DNA of 8,918 bases from Acidobacteriaceae bacterium (GTDB taxonomy: Bacteria; Acidobacteriota; Terriglobia; Terriglobales; Acidobacteriaceae). The notes under the pieces were generated by a model. That model ran no database searches. It had not been told where the DNA came from and saw nothing but the letters and a program-made list of their open reading frames with translations. Where the stretch lies: assembly GCA_003133425.1 (NCBI GenBank), contig PKXI01000145.1, positions 1-8,918 of the forward strand, given 5' to 3'. The translations under genes were made by a program, and so were the position numbers. Positions 1 through 5,441 of this stretch are shown here, in pieces. Positions within the stretch are counted from its first letter, which is position 1, and each line of letters starts with the position of its first letter.

Positions 1-12
1 CCAATCATAAAG

Positions 13-31
13 CCTCCGGCACTGCCGGAGG
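13..31 (-). terminator. Probable intrinsic terminator after the secreted-protein gene
   Basis: A perfect 8-bp GC-rich inverted repeat (CCTCCGGC / GCCGGAGG) with a 3-base loop (act) lies 84 bases past the stop codon of the minus-strand gene ending at 115. Read on the minus strand the stem is followed by CTTTATGATT, a short and broken T tract, so termination strength is uncertain. On the plus strand it is followed by atatttcc, so it could also act weakly for a gene coming from the left of the window. Confidence 0.5.
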
Positions 32-114
32 ATATTTCCGGGGCGTACCCCTGTGGGCTTCGATGGCTTCGAATGGCCGTGGCAGGGCGGGGGCACCGGG
101 CATTGTGGCTCGGA

Positions 115-741
115 TTATTTGGATGGGGCCAGGGCCATGTCGCCGCTGGAGGGTTGCCTGGTCTCGATAACGTTGACTAGCAACAGGGGGTTACCGGCCA
201 AGTCATAGTGAGGCTGTCCCTGGTCATCGACAGCGAGCTTGCTTGCCGGGTAGAGAAATCCTGTGCTTTTGGCCGGGTCAGCGTCGTTCAGATTGAATTG
301 GCCCACCGCCAGATCGAAGGATGGGTTTGGCGCGTTTGCGCTGTCTTCACCGGCTTGCAGCGGGCGATTGGCAATGAAGGTGATCTGCCGCCCGGTTGGC
401 GTTGCGACCATCTGGATGAAGGCAACTTCAAAACCGTCGGCTCCTGCAATCGAGCAGCGCCCTACGGGTTTGACTTTGGCAAGTGCGGCCACCAATCCCC
501 GATCCTTACCATCTTGAAATGCCTGTGACAGAATCTGCAGGTCGGCCGGCGAGGAGTAGGAGTCAATGACAAGCGTTACGTTGACGAAGTTGCCGTTCTC
601 GACGACGGTGGCCTGAATGGTTTCGGAACTTGGGCTGGCGGAGAAGGCAGGTGCGGTTCCGATCGTCAAAGTGCCTGCCAGCAGCGCTGCGGAAAATCCC
701 AGCTTGCGGGCTGGATCAAGAATGTTCCTGAGCGATTTCAT
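115..741 (-). CDS. Secreted protein of unknown function (208 aa)
   Basis: I do not recognise a named function. Residues 1-35 form a clear Sec signal peptide: a basic start (MKSLRNILDPARK), a hydrophobic stretch (GFSAALLAGTLTIGTAPA) and an AFSA cleavage site just before SPSSE, so the protein is predicted to be exported. The mature part of about 173 residues contains GRCSIAG, GRQITFIANRPL and a C-terminal part ending near GNPLLLVNV. From memory this resembles an uncharacterised secreted family common in Acidobacteriota, in which a 'VGRI...GRRI...RPI...L..V' pattern recurs; that family assignment is recall, not a search. The start is supported by a GGAAGG Shine-Dalgarno six bases before ATG at 741. 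It stands alone: 174 bases with a long hairpin separate it from the upstream gene, and a probable terminator follows it. Confidence 0.8.
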   Translation of the reverse strand: MKSLRNILDPARKLGFSAALLAGTLTIGTAPAFSASPSSETIQATVVENGNFVNVTLVIDSYSSPADLQILSQAFQDGKDRGLVAALAKVKPVGRCSIAGADGFEVAFIQMVATPTGRQITFIANRPLQAGEDSANAPNPSFDLAVGQFNLNDADPAKSTGFLYPASKLAVDDQGQPHYDLAGNPLLLVNVIETRQPSSGDMALAPSK

Positions 742-841
742 TTTGCGACCTTCCGGGACTTCCAGTTGGGTAGAGCCCTTGGCGGCGCAGACTTGCGGTT
801 AAAGCATTTTCACTATTTCTCAAGCGTGGGCATCGTGCTAT

Positions 842-882
842 CCCACCCTCGCCGCATCTTTGTTTCCTGCGGCGACGGTGGG
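842..882. repeat. Long REP-like hairpin, copy A
   Basis: An inverted repeat has 15-bp arms (842-856 and 868-882) with a single C/C mismatch and an 11-base loop. The outer arm begins CCCACCC and the closing arm ends GGTGGG, flanked by GTAC. A second element with the same outer arms but different inner arms lies at 8689-8732. This copy sits between the stop of the gene at 916 and the start of the gene at 741, so it could also end transcription or protect the mRNA 3' end. No T tract follows on either strand, so I call it a dispersed palindromic repeat rather than a terminator. Confidence 0.65.
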
Positions 883-915
883 GTACCCAAACCTTGCACG
901 ATCCCTGAAAATGCC

Positions 916-1515
916 TTAGTCAGCTGCTACTGCCCGAGGGGACAACTTCGACTGGACGAGTTCATCGAAGATGGAGCGGTATTGGATCATCGCGGTTCTG
1001 AGCTCTTCGGTGGTGGCTTCTTTATCGCCGGGCCGCATCGCGATGGCGTGGGCGACGCGGTAGTCTTCCATGACCCTGGGATAGGTGACGGAGACATCGC
1101 TGGCACGCTGTTCAAAGCCGGCCTGGGGATATCCGCGGGCTTCAAGGAGGGAATTGATGAGTTCGTCGGCTTCAATAACCGCGGCCTTGGGATGGTCGAC
1201 GAAGCGGGCCTGCACTGTACGCCATTCGGTGACGAAGCGCTCGTGCTCGGTTGCGGCGAGGTCGCGGAGTTTGAGCGTTTCGACGCGGTTGGTGCGGCTG
1301 GCCAGTTTAGCTTCGGCTTGACGCGCGGAGGGGTGCATCTTGACCTCGCGGTCGTACTCCGATCCGAAGCGATTACGCAGTGCGAGGGTCCTGGTTTTGC
1401 GGTGCTGCATGTATAAAGCAACGACAACCATAACCAGGACGACGAGTAGAACTACGGCGATGGTGATCTGGGTGTATGTGAGGTGATAGAAAACCCCGTT
1501 GAATTGAAACTGCAT
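916..1515 (-). CDS. Single-pass membrane protein of unknown function (199 aa)
   Basis: The start is ATG at 1515, because AGGAG lies six bases upstream; an in-frame ATG at 1557 would add 14 residues but has no such site. Residues about 14-35 (TYTQITIAVVLLVVLVMVVVAL) form one transmembrane helix, followed by a basic stop-transfer segment (QHRKTRTLALRN). The remaining 160 residues are charged, mostly helical and soluble: RFGSEYDREV, a Glu/Arg-rich helix, TEWRTVQARFVDHPKAAV, EADELINSLLEARGYP, and a tail containing RTAMIQYRSIFDELV. I recall this pattern (F-GxEYDR ... EW..VQ.RFVD.P..AV.EAD.L ... RGYP ... FEQRA.DVSV ... YR.AH) from a widespread uncharacterised family, often annotated only as a hypothetical or secreted protein. 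It lies 128 bases after the small membrane gene at 1644-1916 and shares its N-terminal layout. Confidence 0.85.
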   Translation of the reverse strand: MQFQFNGVFYHLTYTQITIAVVLLVVLVMVVVALYMQHRKTRTLALRNRFGSEYDREVKMHPSARQAEAKLASRTNRVETLKLRDLAATEHERFVTEWRTVQARFVDHPKAAVIEADELINSLLEARGYPQAGFEQRASDVSVTYPRVMEDYRVAHAIAMRPGDKEATTEELRTAMIQYRSIFDELVQSKLSPRAVAAD

Positions 1516-1521
1516 GGCGAT

Positions 1522-1526
1522 CTCCT
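1522..1526 (-). promoter_or_regulatory. Shine-Dalgarno that decides the start at 1515
   Basis: The minus strand reads AGGAG followed by six bases and ATG at 1515. This favours the 199-residue form over the longer in-frame start at 1557. Confidence 0.7.
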
Positions 1527-1643
1527 GTGCATCGAATTTCTGCCGTTGCCGGCGCAACGGCGCGATTGCAAGGAGTATGGATCGGGGCTGCTGTTGGTTG
1601 CTGACCCGAATTGCTCAGTGGTCGAATGAACTCCGGATTGCTG

Positions 1644-1916
1644 CTAGCTTCTGTGTTGCGTGGTGGTGTCACGAACTTCGTGGACTTGCATGCGAGTCTG
1701 ATTGTGATTGTGCCATGCATCCGGATCGAGGAAGGAGCCTTGCCTGGAATGGTCGCGGTCAAACTGATCCTGATCGAACGCCGTGTCGAAGTAATTGAGA
1801 AACGGCGGCGTTCTCTTTCTGCGGAAATCAAGATACGCGGCGACGGCAAGTAGGGCGACAAAGACCAGAGCAATGGCGCCAATGAGGAGTTGTGGATTCG
1901 TCAGATGAAATGGCAT
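1644..1916 (-). CDS. Small single-pass membrane protein (90 aa), unknown
   Basis: I take ATG at 1916 as the start, because AGGAG lies six bases before it; the in-frame ATG at 1976 would add a 20-residue basic extension unlike a natural N-terminus. The protein opens MPFHLTNPQ, has one transmembrane helix at about residues 10-28 (LLIGAIALVFVALLAVAAY) and then a basic cluster (DFRRKRTPP). The soluble tail is acidic and polar (NYFDTAFDQDQFDRDHSRQ, then a His/Asn/Gln-rich end). The layout HLT-x(1-2)-Q, helix, RxKRT, then an aromatic-rich 'F.x.xD' motif parallels the N-terminus of the neighbouring 199-residue protein, suggesting the two are related or act together. The gene starts 157 bases after gpsA ends. 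Its function cannot be inferred. Confidence 0.7.
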   Translation of the reverse strand: MPFHLTNPQLLIGAIALVFVALLAVAAYLDFRRKRTPPFLNYFDTAFDQDQFDRDHSRQGSFLDPDAWHNHNQTRMQVHEVRDTTTQHRS

Positions 1917-1922
1917 TCGCTT

Positions 1923-1927
1923 CTCCT
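1923..1927 (-). promoter_or_regulatory. Shine-Dalgarno that decides the start at 1916
   Basis: The minus strand reads AGGAG with six bases before ATG at 1916. This supports the 90-residue product rather than the 110-residue reading from 1976. Confidence 0.65.
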
Positions 1928-2073
1928 GCCCGTAGGGTGTTCGCGCAGGCCGCATTGAGGCACGGCCCTGACGCAAAGAGTCTGAAAGGAGTATCAGAGG
2001 GCGTTGTCGGGATTACTGTCCAAAACTGCTCAGGCTGGCGAAAAGAATGAGGATGCGGGGTGGAAAAAGGACG

Positions 2074-3210
2074 CTAGTGTTCGTCTTTTCCGGGGCGAAG
2101 CATGAGATCTTTTATGGCTTCGCGGGGGTCTTTGCCTTCGTCGAGGATTTGCTCCATCTGCTCGGTGATGGGCATTTCAATATTGTGCTGGCGTGCGAGG
2201 CCGAGGGCGGCGCGGGTGGTGAGGACGCCTTCAGCGACTTTGCCGCCGAGCGAGGCGAGAATTTCAGGCAGCTTGCGTCCCTGGCCGAGCGCGTGGCCGA
2301 CTGTCCGGTTGCGGCTCAGTGAGCCTGTGCAGGTAAGTACCAGGTCGCCGACGCCGGAGAGGCCGGCGAGGGTTTCGCGGCGGCCTCCGCAAGCTACGGC
2401 GAGGCGGGTGATTTCTGCGATGCCGCGGGTCATAAGGGCGGCGGCGGAGTTATAGCCGAGGCCGACACCGGCAGCCACGCCGGCTGCGATGGCGATGACG
2501 TTCTTGAGCGCTCCGCCGAGCTCGACGCCAATGACATCGGTAGACGTGTACAAGCGGAGGGTCTCGGAGGAAAACTCGCTTTGGATGCGGGAGGCAATTT
2601 CGGGATCTTCAAACGCAATGGTCACGGCGGTGGGCTGCCCCTGGGCTACTTCAAGGGCGAAGCTGGGGCCAGAGAAGGCACCGATGGGTAGAACGATTTC
2701 GTTCGCAGACCGAGGCGCAGGCGCGAATCCCGAAGAGCTGACCTCAGGGACTCCCGACTCCACGAAAACTTCAAGATTTATGTCGGGATTTGTGCGGGGG
2801 ATGTGTTCAGGGACGGCAGCCTTCGCTTCCGATTCCCCAAGGCAGTCGGCGATGACTTCCGTCATGCGCAGGAAGGTGCGGTCTTCAACGCCCTTAGTTG
2901 CGGAGACGACAATCTGGGCATCGTGCATAAAAGGGCGGAGACGGGCGAATGTTGGGCGCAGAAACTCGGAGGGGATGACGGAGACGACGATCTCGGCGTC
3001 GGCAACGGTCGAGTCGTCGGCGGTGACCTGGATGGAAGAGGGCAAAGGAAAGCCGGGCAGGAAGAGGCTGTTTTCGCCCGCGGCGGCAATCTGGCGGGCT
3101 TCGTCAATGGTGTGCGACCAGAGGGTGATCTGGTGGCCGCCATGGCGGTGGAGGGAGAGAGCGATGGCGGTTCCCCACGCTCCGGAACCCAATACGGCGA
3201 TACGACTCAT
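2074..3210 (-). CDS. gpsA: NAD(P)+-dependent glycerol-3-phosphate dehydrogenase
   Basis: GpsA reduces dihydroxyacetone phosphate to sn-glycerol 3-phosphate in the cytosol, supplying the backbone for phospholipids. The 378-residue product begins with the Rossmann motif GSGAWGTA (residues 8-15). It carries ATKG (K106), SGPSFALEV (180-188), the catalytic-lysine region LGGALKNVIAIAAG (K236), the NSAAALMTRGIAEI helix, GVGDL (D289) and SRNRTVG (299-305), so the active site looks complete. The start at 3210 places the Rossmann motif correctly and overlaps the plsY stop by ATGA, with AGGA eight bases upstream; the reading frame stays open upstream but that part is antisense-like text inside plsY. The protein is about 40-45 residues longer than the usual 330-340, because of an extra Pro/Ser-rich stretch at about residues 126-175. 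Overlap with plsY implies coupled translation and joint supply of substrate and acyltransferase. Confidence 0.97.
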   Translation of the reverse strand: MSRIAVLGSGAWGTAIALSLHRHGGHQITLWSHTIDEARQIAAAGENSLFLPGFPLPSSIQVTADDSTVADAEIVVSVIPSEFLRPTFARLRPFMHDAQIVVSATKGVEDRTFLRMTEVIADCLGESEAKAAVPEHIPRTNPDINLEVFVESGVPEVSSSGFAPAPRSANEIVLPIGAFSGPSFALEVAQGQPTAVTIAFEDPEIASRIQSEFSSETLRLYTSTDVIGVELGGALKNVIAIAAGVAAGVGLGYNSAAALMTRGIAEITRLAVACGGRRETLAGLSGVGDLVLTCTGSLSRNRTVGHALGQGRKLPEILASLGGKVAEGVLTTRAALGLARQHNIEMPITEQMEQILDEGKDPREAIKDLMLRPGKDEH

Positions 3211-3839
3211 GCGGTTTTCCTGGCTCCAAAGCGGGATTCTGTGCCGCCGAGCAGGCGGCGGACGTTCTGATGATGTTTGATGATGATGAGCAGCGCAACG
3301 GCGCATTGGACCGCAATATAAAAAGGCGGGCGCGGGCCGATGACCATGAACCAGGCAAAAACCGGGAAGCAGGCCGCTCCAAGGATGGAGGCCAGTGAGA
3401 CATAGCGGCTGAGGAACAGGACGATGAAAAACACAGAGATGGCGGAGAGCGCGGCCCAGGGTGCGGCAACCAGGAAGACGCCGAAACCGGTGGCCACGCC
3501 CTTTCCTCCGCGAAAATGGAGCCAGATGGGGAACATGTGGCCGAGGACCGCGCATAGGGCGGCGAGGGCCTGGGCAGAACGCAAGGGAGTGGCGGCCATC
3601 AGGAGCGCGCCGAGAAATCCCCCGAGCCAGACAGCGGAGCAGCCTTTGAGCACATCAAGCAGAAAAGTGACTGCGCCGAGGCCTTTGCCGCCGGAGCGGA
3701 GGACGTTGGTGGCGCCGATATTGCCGCTGCCGACCGAGCGGATGTCCTCATTGCGGAAGATGCGGACCAGCAGGTATCCGGTAGGGATGGACCCGAGCAG
3801 GTATGCGGCGACGGCGATGAGAATGATGGCGAGGAGCAT
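3207..3839 (-). CDS. plsY: Acyl-phosphate:glycerol-3-phosphate acyltransferase
   Basis: PlsY is an integral membrane enzyme that transfers the acyl group from acyl phosphate to position 1 of glycerol 3-phosphate, making lysophosphatidate. The 210-residue product has the usual length and all three family motifs: GSIPTGYL then SVGSGNIGATN (about 16-45), GHMFPIWLHFRGGKGVATG (100-118), and a C-terminal HHQNVRRLLGGTESRFG (about 189-205). Hydrophobic segments at about 1-22, 54-82, 86-102, 110-145 and 150-187 fit its multi-pass topology. ATG at 3839 is the natural start, since the first helix begins at once, but no good Shine-Dalgarno is visible before it. Its TGA overlaps the gpsA ATG by four bases, so the next enzyme, which makes its substrate, is probably translated by the same ribosomes. 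Confidence 0.97.
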   Translation of the reverse strand: MLLAIILIAVAAYLLGSIPTGYLLVRIFRNEDIRSVGSGNIGATNVLRSGGKGLGAVTFLLDVLKGCSAVWLGGFLGALLMAATPLRSAQALAALCAVLGHMFPIWLHFRGGKGVATGFGVFLVAAPWAALSAISVFFIVLFLSRYVSLASILGAACFPVFAWFMVIGPRPPFYIAVQCAVALLIIIKHHQNVRRLLGGTESRFGARKTA

Positions 3840-3938
3840 GACGATTGAGAGTTTAGCAGGTGGGGCCGGGGAGCAGGGATTGGGACCAGGTGCGGAGTCT
3901 CAGGAAGTTACTCCGCTTCAAGGGAGCGCGCGGGCAGC

Positions 3939-3957
3939 GGCCGGCTTTGCGCCGGCC
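3939..3957 (-). terminator. GC hairpin between the cNMP-domain gene and plsY
   Basis: A perfect 7-bp palindrome (GGCCGGC / GCCGGCC) with a 5-base loop begins ten bases after the stop of the gene ending at 3967. It is not followed by a T tract on the minus strand, so it may be an mRNA 3'-end structure or an attenuator rather than a true intrinsic terminator. The rest of the 127-base spacer holds a second weaker hairpin (3892-3898 with 3910-3916) and no gene. Confidence 0.3.
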
Positions 3958-3966
3958 TGGTAACGA

Positions 3967-4431
3967 TTATTGCTGCGTGATGGCAATTCTGGCGGAGCGC
4001 ACCTCTGATGCCAGTACCTGCAGAATCAGGAGCAACAGGGGCAGCTCGGATTTCATCAGGGCGTTAAAGTCGTTTCGGGCAATGAAACTGACCTGAGCGC
4101 CGCGGCGGCCAATGGCGGTGAGCGAGTAGGGTTGGTTGCCGATGATGCCCGGAAGGCCGAGCAGGGAACCGGCGGCTGCCTGGACGGACATGATGAGTTC
4201 GCCGGACTCGGCGGTCATGGAGAGGGTAGTTTCGCCCTTGAGGAGGATATAGAGGCCGATTGGAGGGTCTCCCTGGCGGAAGAGGACGCGGTCTTCGTCG
4301 CAGGGTATGGGGGTAGCGCGGATATCGAGCGCCTGAACGAGTTCTGGGTCGGCAATGAATGCCGCTGGATCGAGTTGCACGAGCGGGCCTCTCTGGAGAG
4401 ACTGAACTGGATATATACCCTGGAGGAACAT
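3967..4431 (-). CDS. Single-domain cyclic-nucleotide-binding-fold protein (Crp/Fnr-like, no HTH)
   Basis: The 154-residue product contains one CRP-type beta-roll at about residues 25-125, with the typical strands DEDRVLFRQGDPPIGLYILLKGETTL, a GLPGIIG turn and QVSFIARNDF. A hydrophobic helix (PLLLLILQVLASEVRSARIAI) then matches the dimerisation helix, and the chain ends. Crp/Fnr regulators are usually 200-240 residues and carry a helix-turn-helix after this helix; none is present here, nor in the 127 bases downstream. The phosphate-binding cassette normally reads GE-x-x-x-R-x-A; here the region GSLLGLPGIIGNQPYSLTAIG lacks the usual Glu and Arg, so canonical cAMP binding is doubtful. ATG at 4431 is the only upstream ATG before an in-frame stop; its Shine-Dalgarno is weak. 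It may be a sensor or partner subunit; it should not bind DNA alone. Confidence 0.85.
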   Translation of the reverse strand: MFLQGIYPVQSLQRGPLVQLDPAAFIADPELVQALDIRATPIPCDEDRVLFRQGDPPIGLYILLKGETTLSMTAESGELIMSVQAAAGSLLGLPGIIGNQPYSLTAIGRRGAQVSFIARNDFNALMKSELPLLLLILQVLASEVRSARIAITQQ

Positions 4432-4465
4432 TGGCTCATAGTTTCATCCATTGACCCTGATGTTT

Positions 4466-4481
4466 TGTGATGTACATCACG
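4466..4481. promoter_or_regulatory. CRP/FNR-class operator palindrome
   Basis: The sequence TGTGA-TGTACA-TCACG contains a perfect 14-bp palindrome (4467-4480) and matches the classical CRP half-site layout TGTGA-N6-TCACA at 15 of 16 positions counting the free spacer. It is centred about 43 bases upstream of the ATG at 4431, in the 149-base gap after the metallo-beta-lactamase gene. It is a plausible operator for a CRP/FNR-family regulator controlling the cNMP-domain gene and perhaps plsY-gpsA. The regulator must be encoded elsewhere, because the adjacent protein lacks a DNA-binding domain. Confidence 0.6.
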
Positions 4482-4580
4482 TATTCAGGGTTAACTGCCG
4501 GCCGCTTTGAAAATGCAAGGTTTAGGGCCGAAGATGGCCCGCATGGTGGAATCTATCCGCTGAACAGTCTGTAATTTTGC

Positions 4581-5441
4581 TCACTGTTTCTGTTGGCGCT
4601 TCAACTCGGCCTGGAATGCGCGCTCGCGGTCGGCGATCCAGGCCTTGTAGCTGGCCGGATCTACGAAGGCGTTGCTGTCTCCAGCCTTGAAGCGGGGATA
4701 CTTGGCGGCGAGCCCGAAGTAGGCTCCATGCGCGCCCAGGAAAATGTCGCAGGGCAGGGAGTTGAGCACCTGAAAACTGTGCCTGTAGTCCTCGGCGATG
4801 TGGGGATAGGCCTTATTGCCGACGAGTTTGTAGCCGGCGTTCACGTTGGGGCTGCCGACGATTACTACATGGAGAGTGCGGCCCGCTTCGGTTTCGTCCA
4901 TTGTCCAAGTGGTGGTTCCCTTGGTGTGGCCTGGGGTGAGGCGGGCGGTGAGGACGGAGCCGCCGAGGCGCACGGTGTCGCCGTCGTGGAGGACGCGGTC
5001 GATATGTGTTGGAGGGAAGTGCATGGCGGGATCTGCGCCGTAGTTGAAGTCCGTTTTGCCGCCGGACTCGACTACGGAGACATCGGCGTCCATGACGTAA
5101 TACCTGGCTCCGGTGAGTTGCTTGATGCGGGCGCTTCCGGCGCAGTGGTCATAGTGGGCGTGGCTGATGAGAAGGATTTTGATGTCGCTGAATTTGAAGC
5201 CGAGGGTCTCGACGCTTTTGCGGATCAGCGGGACCGAGGATTCAAGACTGCTGTTGATGAGGATGTCGCCCTGCGGCGTGACGATGAGATAGGAGGCGAG
5301 ATCTTCGCTGCCGACGTAATAGAGGTTGCCGGCGATGCGGAAGGGCGGGAACGGATTGGTCCAGGCCGGGTTCGGGGCGGCAACGAGGTGGATTGACGCG
5401 GAGAGGAGGATGGCGGTGCTGAAGAATCTGCGAAGATTCAA
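4581..5441 (-). CDS. Secreted metallo-beta-lactamase, subclass B3-like
   Basis: This is a zinc hydrolase of the metallo-beta-lactamase fold, most like subclass B3 beta-lactamases, which open beta-lactam rings in the periplasm. The 286-residue product has a signal peptide (residues 1-22, LRRFFSTAILLSASIHLVAA). All six zinc ligands of B3 enzymes are present in order: HAHYDH gives H94, H96, D98 and H99; PGHTKG gives H172; LGAHGAYF gives H238. SSLESSVPLIRKSVETLGF and DADVSVVESGGKTDF are also typical B3 stretches, and the length fits the family. The start is TTG at 5441: it opens directly into the signal peptide, there is no Met before the mature region, GGAGG lies four bases upstream, and its TTGA overlaps the murF TGA. 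Longer readings upstream are murF in another frame. The context suggests co-translation with murF. Whether it truly hydrolyses antibiotics or acts on cell-wall material is unknown. Confidence 0.9.
   Translation of the reverse strand: MNLRRFFSTAILLSASIHLVAAPNPAWTNPFPPFRIAGNLYYVGSEDLASYLIVTPQGDILINSSLESSVPLIRKSVETLGFKFSDIKILLISHAHYDHCAGSARIKQLTGARYYVMDADVSVVESGGKTDFNYGADPAMHFPPTHIDRVLHDGDTVRLGGSVLTARLTPGHTKGTTTWTMDETEAGRTLHVVIVGSPNVNAGYKLVGNKAYPHIAEDYRHSFQVLNSLPCDIFLGAHGAYFGLAAKYPRFKAGDSNAFVDPASYKAWIADRERAFQAELKRQQKQ

Noticed and set aside
1516..1643. A further gene between the two membrane-protein genes
   Set aside because: The short frames there overlap known genes on the other strand and have no ribosome-binding site or similarity that I can see.
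2489..3280. A 263-codon plus-strand frame opposite gpsA
   Set aside because: It is a mirror frame of a well-supported gene, with no recognisable motif or ribosome-binding site.
3211..3555. In-frame N-terminal extension of gpsA
   Set aside because: It is Arg/His/Pro-rich text lying inside plsY in another frame; the Rossmann motif begins at the expected place from ATG 3210.
4525..4540. GGGCC / GGCCC hairpin as terminator of the lactamase gene
   Set aside because: The stem is only 5 bp with no T tract; in GC-rich DNA this is expected by chance.
4581..5441. Assignment as glyoxalase II or RNase Z-like MBL
   Set aside because: The signal peptide, ligand spacing and B3-typical stretches fit a periplasmic B3-type enzyme better, although only phylogeny would settle it.
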